Shown here piece after piece: positions 1 through 7,678 of a stretch of DNA of 12,463 bases. The notes under the pieces were generated by a model that saw only the letters and a program-made list of their open reading frames with translations, did no database searches and had not been told where the DNA came from. Numbering within the stretch: position 1 is the stretch's first letter; every line of letters begins with the position of its first letter. Source of the stretch: Planctomycetaceae bacterium (GTDB lineage Bacteria; Planctomycetota; Planctomycetia; Planctomycetales; Planctomycetaceae); contig JAGQQT010000062.1 in assembly GCA_020426065.1 (NCBI GenBank), forward strand, positions 1 through 12,463, in the 5' to 3' direction. Made by a program: the position numbers and the translations under genes.

Positions 1-1223
1 AAGGCTTCCGTCGTGCAAATGGCAAAGCCGGGACTCGAAATTTCATCGCGATCATCAGCACGGTGAACTGCTCGGCGACCAGCTCCCGGATGATTGCCCA
101 GCAGATTGAGCCGGAACTGCTGGCGAGATATCCCCATGTGGATGGCGTGATTGCGTTAACCCACAAAGGGGGCTGCGCATTTGAGTATCAGGGACCTGAT
201 CACGAGCAGCTGAACCGGACCCTGGCTGGTTTCGCCCGGCATCCGAATATCTGCGGTCATCTCGTGATCGGTCTGGGCTGCGAGACGGCTCAGGCCGACT
301 ACCTGATTGAATCTCAGGGACTGGTGACTCTGCAAACCGATCCCAAAACGGCGAGTGTCACCAGTTCAAGCCGACCAGCTATCAATATTCAGCAGTCGGG
401 CGGTATTCGGAAAACGGTGGAGAAGGCGTTGTCTGCACTGCCGGAACTGCTTCAGGAAGCGGACCGGGCTCGCCGTGTGCCAATTCCTCTTTCCGAACTG
501 ATTCTCGGAACCGAATGCGGCGGCAGCGATGGCTACAGTGGAGTGACCGCCAATCCTGCGATTGGTATCGCCAGTGATCTGCTGGTCCAGCACGGCGGAA
601 CTTCGATTCTGTCCGAAGTCCCGGAAATCTACGGCGGGGAACACCTGCTGACCCGTCGAGCGATTTCCCGGGAAGTGGGAGAAAAGCTGATCGAGCGGAT
701 TCGTTGGTGGGAACACTATGCAGAACTGTTTCATTGTCAGATCGACAACAACCCCTCCGTCGGCAATAAAAAAGGGGGCCTGACCACGATCTTCGAGAAG
801 AGCCTGGGAGCCATTGCCAAAGGGGGGAGCACTGCCCTGCGAGCGGTTTACAACTACGCTGAACCGGTTCTGGAAAAAGGCTTCGTGATCATGGATACCC
901 CGGGGTATGACCCTGCCAGTGTGACCGGAATGATTGCCGGGGGAGCCCAGGTGAATGTCTTCTCAACTGGCCGTGGCAGCTGTTTCGGCAGCAAACCTGC
1001 CCCAACCATCAAAGTCTGCTCAAACACCGCAACCTACCAGGCACTGATTGAAGACATGGACATCGATGCAGGAAAAGTCCTGTCCGGTGTTTCCCTCCAG
1101 CAGTTAGGGGAAGAGATTTTCGAGGATGTGATTGCGGTCGCTTCAGGGAAAATGACCAAATCCGAGCAACTGGGCATGGGCGACGAAGAATTTTGCCCCT
1201 GGTCTCCAGGACCGATTTTCTAG
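1..1223 (+). CDS. Altronate/galactarate dehydratase family protein, C-terminal part (5' end outside window)
   Basis: The reading frame is open from the first bases (codons from base 3), and the family motif GFRRANGKAGTRNFIAIIST runs straight into VNCSAT, so the GTG at 63 is an internal valine and the gene begins before the window. About 406 residues are visible; complete members have roughly 500, so the N-terminal SAF-like part is missing. Diagnostic segments are GTECGGSDGYSG, NPAIG, the DNNPSVGNKKGGLTTI block, EKSLGAIAKGG, and near the end FSTGRGSCFGSKPAPTIKV. These belong to the UxaA/GarD family of iron-dependent dehydratases, which remove water from D-altronate or D-galactarate to give 2-keto-3-deoxy sugar acids in hexuronate breakdown. 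Substrate cannot be settled from this part alone; altronate is my preference. The protein should be cytoplasmic. No clear terminator follows the stop codon. Confidence 0.9.
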   Translation, partial: GFRRANGKAGTRNFIAIISTVNCSATSSRMIAQQIEPELLARYPHVDGVIALTHKGGCAFEYQGPDHEQLNRTLAGFARHPNICGHLVIGLGCETAQADYLIESQGLVTLQTDPKTASVTSSSRPAINIQQSGGIRKTVEKALSALPELLQEADRARRVPIPLSELILGTECGGSDGYSGVTANPAIGIASDLLVQHGGTSILSEVPEIYGGEHLLTRRAISREVGEKLIERIRWWEHYAELFHCQIDNNPSVGNKKGGLTTIFEKSLGAIAKGGSTALRAVYNYAEPVLEKGFVIMDTPGYDPASVTGMIAGGAQVNVFSTGRGSCFGSKPAPTIKVCSNTATYQALIEDMDIDAGKVLSGVSLQQLGEEIFEDVIAVASGKMTKSEQLGMGDEEFCPWSPGPIF

Positions 1224-1594
1224 GATCCCCTATCTCACTGAAAATTAAGGAGTTACGGCTTCTCGCTTCTTTTGAGCTCCGCTTCATCACGGCACTTTTG
1301 CCGCTGGATGAGTGACTTCTGGCGGCTCCCGTACAATCGCTACAAGCGGAAATCGCAAAAAAACCGTTGCCATCCGCACAATCGTTACAGCTTCACAAAC
1401 AGCCAAACCGATACTACCGGCAGGTCCATTATACTGCGCAGAAACTCAATGCGTGTTGTGTTGACGCGAATACGGGTTTCTGGTTCAGGCCTAGATCGAT
1501 GATGCTTCAAGAGATTAAGTCGCTGATGACATTCCTGCAACGACGAGCTGATCTGAACACCGCAGTCCCCCATGCGCATCGAGGACGACACCGG
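1224..1594 (+). other. Gene-free leader region upstream of the BBP7-like gene
   Basis: This 371-bp gap holds no convincing gene. Its frame is partly open with the BBP7-like gene, and an upstream extension to ATG 1499 or 1367 is possible, but no ribosome binding site precedes those codons. Two near-identical copies of ACAATCGYTACA lie at 1333-1344 and 1378-1389. A TATACT box at 1430-1435 resembles a -10 element but has no matching -35 box at the right distance. No hairpin terminator for the upstream dehydratase gene is evident. Confidence 0.5.
1333..1389 (+). repeat. Two copies of the ACAATCGYTACA motif
   Basis: ACAATCGCTACA (1333-1344) and ACAATCGTTACA (1378-1389) are 45 bp apart upstream of the outer-membrane protein gene. 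A third copy lies at 6986-6997, upstream of the Cys-rich protein gene. The first copy is part of a small symmetric element, CGCT, spacer ACA, AGCG (1338-1348). Function is unknown; an activator or operator site is possible. Confidence 0.4.
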
Positions 1595-3400
1595 ATGACA
1601 GGACTACGCTGGTGCTGCCGTGGTATTGCTGCTTTGGTGCTCGCCTGGTCTGGCCAACAGGCCCAGGCTCAATGGGAGCCACCAGCGGGAGGTCCACCTC
1701 CCGGGCAACCAGGCATGAAATCCCAATTACCACCGAATCCATTTGCTGTTCCAGTCACCCAGGCGGGTCACTGGACACCGGACATGGCTTCTCAGGGAAT
1801 CCAACAGACCCAGTTTGAAGTGCCAATGGCAGGTCCGCCCCAGGCTGGTCCACCTGCCGCTGGTCCTCTGAATCCCTATCCGGGCATTGACATGTACCGG
1901 TACGGATTCCAGCAGAACATCAATCAGAATGGGCTGTGGTACCAGGAACTTCGCAACTCGTCCAAAAACTATTACGGACGGGTCGAATACATTGTTCCGG
2001 TTTACAACAGTCCTGGAGACAAGCTGTTTGGTTACGGCGGAATCGAAACAGGCATTGTGGCTACCGACCGCATTCCGCCTTCCTACTTTTCGATTCCCCG
2101 CGATCAGGGAACCGTTACCACGGGTGGTGGTAATAACAACAGCAACACCTCCATTGCGGGACGAGAAGTTTACGACAGATACTTCCCGTACTATGAATTT
2201 AATGAAATGTTTGATGACATGAGTGGCTCTGGGATTGCCCTGGAGTTTGGTGTCGAGTCCGAAGATGGCAGCGGCTGGGCGATCAACGGCTGGTACGGTG
2301 GTGAATCCAATGAGAGCTATTCCAACGGTGGAGTTCCCCGTCGAGCCTATACTCCCATCGCTGGAGGAGACCCGTTTGCCTTCCTGGGGAACGATCCTTT
2401 ATATGTCCTCGAACTGAGTGCACTCAACGGCTCGCTGCCTATCAACAACGGGAGTGGAGTCGCAGACAGAATTCCCTTCGATACCCTGTATGAAATGCAA
2501 TACTCTCAGCAGGCCTGGGGGAGCGGTCTGAAATTCTACCGCCCTGCGATTTCCCGCGGGGACTGGTACCAGTTCCGCCCGATTGTCGGTCTGCGTTATT
2601 TGAATATTCGCGAAGGTTTCAACTTCCGCGGACTGGACAGCGGGGCTGAATACGAATTCCTGAACTTCAACGACATTGATGTTCCCCAGGAATTTGAAAC
2701 CCTGCTCCAGCTTGACTTTGGATTTGTCACTGTCGGGAACAACAATACGGGACAACCGGGTTTTGAAGGTCGACCAGACCCCAGCACCTTTAACGATGGA
2801 CCCATTGAAGGGATCCAGAGTGTGGTCAATCCAGTAGACTTCTTCCCGACCAACCCGTATGAGACACAGGTGGCAGCTTCCACCCAGGCTCAGGCAGCAG
2901 GTCCTGAACTGGGAATTGAGGCAGAATTCGGTGGCGATACAACCCGCCTGATTCTGACTGCCATCGGTGGTTTGACTGCAACCCGGGAAAATATCCGACT
3001 GGATGGGTTCGGTGTTTATAACCACTTCATCAACAACGTCGATCCGGATGCAGATATTCTCACACCAGATGGTGGAGAAATGGGAACCGGAGTTGGAGGA
3101 CTGCTGGATGAAGACACCCGATTCCGGGATCGAGCCACCTCCACGCATGTTTCTCCCATTCTCGACCTGTCGCTGCGGTTTGAATCTCAGCTGTTCCAGT
3201 ATGTCCCGGTGTTGAACCGATTCGAATTCTTTGAGGAAGCCCACTTCAGTACCAGTTACGGGTTCCTGTATGTGGGAAATCTGTCCCGACCACAGAATTC
3301 AGTCAACTACACGACATTCCCGATCAATCCATCACTCGATCCTAATCGCAGTGGCTGGACGATGACCCAATGGACATTCGGTCTGACATGGGAACGATGA
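1595..3400 (+). CDS. BBP7-like outer-membrane beta-barrel protein
   Basis: The product has 601 residues from ATG 1595, chosen because GAGGA at 1581-1585 sits 9 bases upstream and because a normal signal peptide follows (MTGLRWCCRGIAALVLAW, cleavage likely after AQA at residue 25). Residues 27-95 are a Pro/Gly/Gln-rich low-complexity segment (PPAGGPPPGQPG, AGPPQAGPPAAG). The rest is rich in aromatic, Gly and Asn residues with alternating patterns typical of beta-barrels: VGLRYLNIREGF (331-342), LGIEAEF (439-445), and a C-terminal stretch SYGFLYVGNLSRP (554-566) followed by NPSLDPN and ending WTFGLTWER. That last block matches the planctomycete BBP7 family (first described in Rhodopirellula), which are predicted outer-membrane proteins of unknown cargo. 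It seems monocistronic, with a strong terminator after it. Longer starts at 1499 or 1526 cannot be excluded, because planctomycete signal peptides can be extended. The family call is by remembered motifs; barrel topology is inferred. Confidence 0.8.
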   Translation: MTGLRWCCRGIAALVLAWSGQQAQAQWEPPAGGPPPGQPGMKSQLPPNPFAVPVTQAGHWTPDMASQGIQQTQFEVPMAGPPQAGPPAAGPLNPYPGIDMYRYGFQQNINQNGLWYQELRNSSKNYYGRVEYIVPVYNSPGDKLFGYGGIETGIVATDRIPPSYFSIPRDQGTVTTGGGNNNSNTSIAGREVYDRYFPYYEFNEMFDDMSGSGIALEFGVESEDGSGWAINGWYGGESNESYSNGGVPRRAYTPIAGGDPFAFLGNDPLYVLELSALNGSLPINNGSGVADRIPFDTLYEMQYSQQAWGSGLKFYRPAISRGDWYQFRPIVGLRYLNIREGFNFRGLDSGAEYEFLNFNDIDVPQEFETLLQLDFGFVTVGNNNTGQPGFEGRPDPSTFNDGPIEGIQSVVNPVDFFPTNPYETQVAASTQAQAAGPELGIEAEFGGDTTRLILTAIGGLTATRENIRLDGFGVYNHFINNVDPDADILTPDGGEMGTGVGGLLDEDTRFRDRATSTHVSPILDLSLRFESQLFQYVPVLNRFEFFEEAHFSTSYGFLYVGNLSRPQNSVNYTTFPINPSLDPNRSGWTMTQWTFGLTWER

Positions 3401-3934
3401 TTTCAAAGTCTGCAGGATTCTGAGTGGCGTTCCGTCACCTCGATACCTCAACTTGCAGGATTATGTCCAAGATCAGAACCGGGGTGGAATGCCACCCCGG
3501 TTTTTTCATTTTCCTGGACGCTGCACGAGATCCGACCTGCCGGGAGCGAATTGCTGTGCGGCAATGGCTGCTCCTCTTCGCAGCTGGCCCCGGTACTGCT
3601 CACCGGGAAACTGGCTCCTTGAAGAATTTTTTCCGGGTCAATTGTTAGCCTGAGAGCCGTTTCGTATGCTCGACTCAGAACATGCAGCGACACAGGAACG
3701 CCAATTTGCAGGACGCACGTTCAAATCCGCGGTTTTGAGACGAGAATGCTTCTGCTTTTCCACTGTGGTCAAGCCCGAAGCCGAGTGCAAATTCTCCTCT
3801 GGAGCATCCTGAGGACCTGTTGCCTTCTCTCCGCATCGTGACGATTGCGGAACCGTTGTCGAATCAGATCGACATCGAATTCCATCATCCCATTCAAATC
3901 ATCCAAGTAAAGTTTGTCGGACCAGGAGAACCCC
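3401..3934 (+). other. Gene-free region between BBP7-like gene and Tat isomerase-like gene
   Basis: This 534-bp stretch contains the terminator at 3477-3506 and then about 430 bp with no convincing coding sequence: the short open frames lack a ribosome binding site or a recognisable product. A small hairpin (CCCGGT at 3589-3594 with ACCGGG at 3602-3607) is visible. I could not identify a promoter with both boxes, though the next gene must be transcribed from somewhere here. Confidence 0.5.
3477..3506 (+). terminator. Rho-independent terminator of the BBP7-like gene
   Basis: A perfect 11-bp stem (3477-3487 with 3492-3502, AACCGGGGTGG against its complement) closes a 4-base AATG loop and runs into a T-tract ending at 3506. 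It lies 76 bp after the stop codon. Confidence 0.93.
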
Positions 3935-4876
3935 ATGAATCCATCACGTCGTCAGTTCCTGCAAACCTGCTCACTGCTGGGAGCGGGAAGTCTGTTTGCG
4001 TCTGCCCTGCCTGCGGCATGGGGCGCAGAAAAAACCGGACACAAAATCTCCCTTGCTCAGTGGTCGCTGCACAAAGCGTTTTTTGATGGCAAACTGGACC
4101 CGATCGACTTTGCCAAAATCACAAAAAATGAATTTGGAATTCATGCGGTCGAGTATGTCAATCAGTTCTACAAGGACAAAGCCACCGACCAGAAATACCT
4201 TCAGGACCTGAAATCCCGGGCTGAAGGCGAAGGGGTAAAAGGCCTGCTGATCATGATCGACCGGGAAGGAAACCTGGGAGATCCGGATCCGGCCAAGCGG
4301 ACAACCGCCGTCGAGAATCACTACAAGTGGGTCGAAGCAGCCAAGTTTCTGGGCTGTCATTCCATTCGAGTCAATGCGGCCAGTGGCGGAAGTTATGATG
4401 AACAGGTGGAACGGGCCGCTGATGGCCTGCGCCGGTTGTCAGAATTTGCTGATCAACACGAAATGAATGTGATTGTGGAGAATCACGGCGGACTTTCTTC
4501 CAGCGGAGCATGGCTGGCCAAAGTGATGCAGACCGTCAATCATCCCCGCTGCGGAACTCTGCCAGACTTCGGCAACTTTGCCATCGATCGCCAGCAGGAC
4601 ATCTGGTACGACCGTTATCAGGGTGTGGCTGAACTGATGCCTTACGCCAAGGCCGTGAGCGTGAAAACGCATGATTTTGTAGATGGCAATCCTTACCTGA
4701 CCGTGGATACCCGGTTCAACAAGGAAACCGATCTGCGACGCATCATCAAGATCGTGATCGATGCCGGCTACACGGGCTATTACGGTATCGAGTACGAAGG
4801 AAGTCAGCTGGATGAATATGCAGGAATTCGTCGCTCGAAGGAAGCACTCGAAAAAGTGCTGAGCGAACTGACCTGA
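3935..4876 (+). CDS. Tat-exported xylose isomerase-like TIM-barrel protein (sugar phosphate isomerase/epimerase family)
   Basis: The product has 313 residues from ATG 3935, with AGGAG at 3924-3928 six bases upstream. A TTG seven codons earlier is open but has no ribosome binding site of its own. The N-terminus is a twin-arginine signal, SRRQFLQ (residues 4-10), then a hydrophobic stretch and likely cleavage near AWG-AE (30/31), so the folded enzyme is expected in the periplasm. The mature part fits the AP-endonuclease-2/xylose-isomerase-like TIM barrel: VEYV (E73), IVENHGG (E182), LPDFGNF (D211), KTHDF (H246) and GIEYEG (E286) sit at beta-strand ends where this family binds a divalent metal. 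The family includes hydroxypyruvate isomerase, inosose dehydratase and sugar epimerases, and planctomycetes carry many exported paralogues. The substrate is unknown, and no dehydrogenase or sugar transporter lies beside it to help. Confidence 0.87.
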   Translation: MNPSRRQFLQTCSLLGAGSLFASALPAAWGAEKTGHKISLAQWSLHKAFFDGKLDPIDFAKITKNEFGIHAVEYVNQFYKDKATDQKYLQDLKSRAEGEGVKGLLIMIDREGNLGDPDPAKRTTAVENHYKWVEAAKFLGCHSIRVNAASGGSYDEQVERAADGLRRLSEFADQHEMNVIVENHGGLSSSGAWLAKVMQTVNHPRCGTLPDFGNFAIDRQQDIWYDRYQGVAELMPYAKAVSVKTHDFVDGNPYLTVDTRFNKETDLRRIIKIVIDAGYTGYYGIEYEGSQLDEYAGIRRSKEALEKVLSELT

Positions 4877-4907
4877 TTCCCGCCACCTTTGCCTGTCCTA
4901 GACGAAA

Positions 4908-4938
4908 AAGCCCGACAGCCTGCCTGGCTGTCGGGTTT
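4908..4938 (+). terminator. Hairpin terminator, possibly bidirectional
   Basis: A perfect 10-bp stem CCCGACAGCC (4911-4920) pairs with GGCTGTCGGG (4926-4935) around a TGCCT loop, 34 bp after the isomerase-like gene. The + strand T-tract is short (TTT), while an A-tract (AAAAA, 4905-4909) precedes the stem, so the minus-strand version has the better T-tail. It may leak in the + direction and let metY be partly cotranscribed. Confidence 0.75.
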
Positions 4939-4983
4939 CGGCACCCCGTTCATTGACATCTTTGACCCCAGGATTTTGAAATC

Positions 4984-6288
4984 ATGAGTGAAGCACCGAA
5001 CTACAAGCCAGAAACCCTGTGTCTGCACGCAGGTCAAAAACCCGATCCTGCAACCAACTCCCGGGCCGTGCCGATCTATCAGACCACATCGTACGTGTTC
5101 AACGATACCGATCATGCCGCCCGACTGTTTGGGCTGCAGGAGTTCGGGAATATCTATACACGCCTGATGAACCCCACCTGTGATGTTCTTGAGCAGCGTC
5201 TGGCGGCACTGGAAGGCGGTTCAGGAGCGTTGGCGCTGGCTTCCGGGTCGGCAGCGGTCACCTATGCCATTCTGAACATCATGGGAACCGGCAAAAACAT
5301 CGTTTCCTCAGCGAGCCTGTACGGGGGAACTTACAACCTGTTCCACTATACACTGCCTCGACTGGGCATTGACTGCAAATTTGTGGATCAGACCAATCCA
5401 GAAAACTTCCAGAAGGCGATCGACGAAAACACGAGAGCCGTTTTTCTGGAAACGATCGGCAATCCCCGGGCTGATGTTCCTGATTTCGAAGCGATTGCCA
5501 AAATTGCTCACGAAAACGGTTTGCCACTGATCGTGGATAACACCACCGCTTCCCCATACCTCTGCCAGCCTTTCAAGTGGGGAGCGGACGTGGTGGTTCA
5601 TTCCTGTACGAAATTCATCGGCGGGCATGGAACTTCGATCGGGGGGATTTTGATCGAGAAAGGAGGCTTCCCCTGGGATAATGGCAAATTCCCGGAACTG
5701 ACCGAACCAGAACCGAGCTACCATGGCATGAAGTTCTTCGAAACCTTCGGCCCGATGAACCTGGCCTATATCCTTAAGGCCCGGACGCAAATTCTGCGGG
5801 ATACCGGGGCTGCCATGAGCCCGTTCAATGCGTTTCAGTTCCTGCAGGGTCTGGAGACGCTGCACCTGCGAATGCCCCGCCACAGTGAAAATGCCCAGAA
5901 GGTGGCGGAGTTCCTGGCCGATCACCCCAAGGTTTCCTGGGTGAATCATACCGGCCTGCCAACGCATCCCAGCTACAGCCTTGGACGAAAGTATCTGCCC
6001 AACGGCTGTAGTGCCGTCTTTGGCTTTGGTGTGGCTGGTTCGACACCGGAGCAGCAGAAGCAGAACGGGATCAAACTGATCAATTCCGTGAAACTGTTCT
6101 CCCACCTGGCTAACATCGGAGACAGCAAGTCTCTGATCATCCACCCCAGCAGCACAACGCACCAGCAGTTGTCGCTGGAAGAGCAGCAGGCCACCGGCGT
6201 GACTCCGGACTTTGTTCGCATTTCGGTTGGTACCGAGGCAGTTGAAGATATCATTGCAGACCTGAAACAGGCTCTAGATCAGATCTGA
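4984..6288 (+). CDS. metY: O-acetylhomoserine sulfhydrylase (O-acetylhomoserine aminocarboxypropyltransferase)
   Basis: This 434-residue protein is a PLP enzyme of the Cys/Met metabolism family, cytoplasmic, making homocysteine from O-acetylhomoserine and sulfide in methionine synthesis. The PLP-binding lysine is K210 in [16 protein letters not shown]. Other family marks are IYTRLMNPT (57-65), ALASGSAA (84-91), the SLYGGTY block, ETIGNP (156-161) and VDNTTASPY (184-192). The long mid-region with [20 protein letters not shown] and the [11 protein letters not shown] segment is typical of MetY rather than of cystathionine gamma-synthase or lyase, and the length matches MetY (about 425-440). The ATG at 4984 has AGGA at 4970-4973, ten bases upstream, a modest site. 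A 107-bp gap with a hairpin separates it from the previous gene. No metX (homoserine acetyltransferase) is adjacent, and I see no SAM riboswitch in the short leader. Confidence 0.94.
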   Translation: MSEAPNYKPETLCLHAGQKPDPATNSRAVPIYQTTSYVFNDTDHAARLFGLQEFGNIYTRLMNPTCDVLEQRLAALEGGSGALALASGSAAVTYAILNIMGTGKNIVSSASLYGGTYNLFHYTLPRLGIDCKFVDQTNPENFQKAIDENTRAVFLETIGNPRADVPDFEAIAKIAHENGLPLIVDNTTASPYLCQPFKWGADVVVHSCTKFIGGHGTSIGGILIEKGGFPWDNGKFPELTEPEPSYHGMKFFETFGPMNLAYILKARTQILRDTGAAMSPFNAFQFLQGLETLHLRMPRHSENAQKVAEFLADHPKVSWVNHTGLPTHPSYSLGRKYLPNGCSAVFGFGVAGSTPEQQKQNGIKLINSVKLFSHLANIGDSKSLIIHPSSTTHQQLSLEEQQATGVTPDFVRISVGTEAVEDIIADLKQALDQI

Positions 6289-6315
6289 TCAAAGTTCGAG
6301 TCCGGATAGAACCAG

Positions 6316-6354
6316 AACGTCCCCGCTTTCCTTGTGGAGAGTGGGGACGTTTTT
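6316..6354 (+). terminator. Rho-independent terminator of metY
   Basis: A 16-bp stem (6316-6331 with 6336-6351, two G-U pairs) closes a TTGT loop and is followed by a T-tract to 6354. It starts 28 bp after the metY stop codon. Confidence 0.93.
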
Positions 6355-6487
6355 GCTTGAACGGTTCTGCCAGGATTCACAGAAAATCAGCAGATTCCAG
6401 AATCAATACTGTCAGAGTCTGCTCATCCTCTCGGGGAGGCCTCTGTTTTCTGCTTGCAAAAGAGGCTTTTGTCCAGGAGCAACGAGA

Positions 6488-6665
6488 AACCGTACCGGTT
6501 GAGCCATGCTGGCAAGCTGGGGTGTGGTTTCCGCTTAGGTAAACGGAAACTTGCGGCAAAATTCTGTTCGGATTTACGCCATCAGGCATCCGAAACTCTG
6601 TATGTCGACGGCATCACCCTTACATGTGTGTGTTGCCAAGAAGCGGGTTTCTTCCCGAAACCTGC
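6488..6665. repeat. Cluster of three small inverted repeats in non-coding DNA
   Basis: AACCG, TAC, CGGTT lies at 6488-6500. GTTTCCG at 6527-6533 pairs with CGGAAAC at 6544-6550. GCGGGTTTC at 6643-6651 pairs (one G-U) with GAAACCTGC at 6657-6665 around TTCCC. None has a T-tail, so they are not ordinary terminators. They could be protein sites or parts of a structured RNA, or chance. Confidence 0.3.
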
Positions 6666-6985
6666 ACTGAAGCAAGGACCTGCGACAAACCGGAAACCAC
6701 TTTAACCAGAAAACCCTCCCCAGTCTTACCAGGTTGACAAGACGGAATCGGGCCAAAGTTCTGAGAGAAGACTTCCGGATCAAAGCAGAAATTCTTCAGT
6801 CAGGTTGATCACTGTCTGCTGGCAGTGGGGAGAAACAAGATTGACCACTGAGAGTTGATGGGAGCTCAGTTTCGTGAATTTCGAGCATACAGACAATCTG
6901 ATGACCTGCGGTCCTCGCCAGTGCTTGCACGCGGTTGGAACAGTGCGGGGCACCTACGTTCATCAGACCAGCCTGCATAATCGGA

Positions 6986-7002
6986 ACAATCGTTACAACG
7001 GG
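6986..7002 (+). repeat. Third copy of the ACAATCGYTACA motif, upstream of the Cys-rich gene
   Basis: ACAATCGTTACA at 6986-6997 is identical over 12 bases to the copy at 1378-1389 and one base different from 1333-1344. Here it continues as ACGGG, giving a small symmetric core CGTT, AC, AACG. It lies 214 bp before the start codon of the Cys-rich protein, compared with 217 and 262 bp for the copies before the BBP7-like gene. Confidence 0.4.
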
Positions 7003-7199
7003 CTCACAATTCTGTGCAACTTGGTAACTGAACAGTTTAAGTCGATGTCTGCGTGAGGCATCGCCGAAAACACTGTCAGGTTTGCCTGTTCTTTCCGTGT
7101 CGAGTGAATTGAATTGTGACTGAACCGCTGGGGAATGTCCCTGGAGTCCAACTTGGTTCGCGACTTTGTCCTCAGAAAAGAGTTCGAGGAGAATTTAAA

Positions 7200-7625
7200 A
7201 TGAAAAAGACGATCTGTTTCGCTGCTGCTCTGATGCTGTGTTGTATGAGCTTCGCTGACGCTGAAGCTGCACTGTTCAAAGGCCGTCTCCTGAAGAAATG
7301 CCGTAGCTACGTCAGCTGCTGTGCTCCTTCTTGCTGCTGCCCGGACACCTGCTGCGACACTTGCTGCGATGATTGCTGTGCTCCTAGCTGCTGCTGCCCA
7401 GACAACTGCTGCGACAACTGCTGCGATGATTGCTGCAACACCTGCTGTGCTCCAAGCTGCTGCTGCCCAGAAACTTGCTGCGATGACTGCTGCAACAGCT
7501 GCTGTGCACCAAAGTGCTGCGTTCCCAGCTGCTGCTGCCCAGACAACTGCTGCGACAACTGCTGCGATCACTGCTGCCCAAGCTGCTGTGCTCCAAGCTG
7601 CTGTGCACCACACTGCTGCAACTAG
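7200..7625 (+). CDS. Exported, extremely cysteine-rich CC-repeat protein (unknown function)
   Basis: ATG 7200 has a strong GAGGAGA site (7186-7192) seven bases upstream and is followed at once by a signal peptide ([23 protein letters not shown], cleavage likely near residue 23), so longer in-frame starts are rejected. The 141-residue product has 49 cysteines in about 118 mature residues, nearly all as CC or CCC groups separated by two residues. Four repeat units begin with A/V-P-S-CCC-P (residues 42, 61, 84, 108) and continue as D/E-x-CC-D-x-CC. The basic stretch FKGRLLKK lies between signal and repeats; between the cysteines are Asp, Asn, Pro, Ser and Thr, with almost no hydrophobic residues. 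I know no characterised family with this pattern. Possible roles are a disulfide-linked envelope protein, since planctomycete walls have been reported as protein-rich in cystine and proline, or a metallothionein-like metal binder. It is a single-gene unit with a very strong terminator. Confidence 0.88.
   Translation: MKKTICFAAALMLCCMSFADAEAALFKGRLLKKCRSYVSCCAPSCCCPDTCCDTCCDDCCAPSCCCPDNCCDNCCDDCCNTCCAPSCCCPETCCDDCCNSCCAPKCCVPSCCCPDNCCDNCCDHCCPSCCAPSCCAPHCCN
7386..7568 (+). repeat. Exact 42-bp direct repeat within the Cys-rich gene
   Basis: Bases 7386-7427 and 7527-7568 are identical over 42 bp, 141 bp (47 codons) apart, in the same frame. Related shorter units lie at 7328 and 7455. The array therefore grew by in-frame duplication, and the two long copies look like the most recent or most homogenised pair. 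Confidence 0.85.
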
Positions 7626-7678
7626 TTGAACAGCGGTCGCAAGGCTGCTTACAACACGGCAATTAGCCGTTAACAAAC

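Larger units (their letters stand above)
6289..7199 (+). other. Gene-free region before the Cys-rich protein gene
   Basis: This 911-bp stretch begins with the metY terminator (6316-6354). The remaining 845 bp contain only short open frames on both strands with no ribosome binding site, signal or recognisable product. It holds three inverted repeats between 6488 and 6665 and a copy of ACAATCGTTACA at 6986-6997. The last 200 bp are the likely promoter/leader region of the Cys-rich gene, but I cannot pick a -35/-10 pair with confidence. A perfect TTGACA occurs at 6733-6738 without a good -10 partner. Confidence 0.5.

Noticed and set aside
63..65. GTG as start of the first gene
   Set aside because: Conserved family sequence continues upstream to the window edge, so this codon is an internal valine.
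2399..3244. 281-codon minus-strand open frame inside the BBP7-like gene
   Set aside because: It has no family resemblance and is wholly overlapped by a gene with signal peptide and recognised C-terminal motifs.
4953..4958. Perfect TTGACA box before metY
   Set aside because: Any -10 box at 17-18 bp (TGAAAT at best) would put the transcription start at or after ATG 4984, so it cannot be the promoter of metY with the chosen start.
7307..7558. Minus-strand open frame rich in Gln and Ser ([10 protein letters not shown] repeats)
   Set aside because: This is another frame of the same TGC-based repeat; the apparent repeat protein is a by-product of the Cys array.
7321..7622. CRISPR-like or microsatellite array
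   Set aside because: Repeats are in frame with coding sequence, of uneven spacing and without unique spacers; they are protein repeats.
6993..7676. Long minus-strand open frame (227 codons) across the Cys-rich gene, Ala- and Val-rich
   Set aside because: It arises because TGC repeats read on the other strand as GCA, and it has no ribosome binding site. The plus-strand gene has a strong ribosome binding site, signal peptide and terminator.
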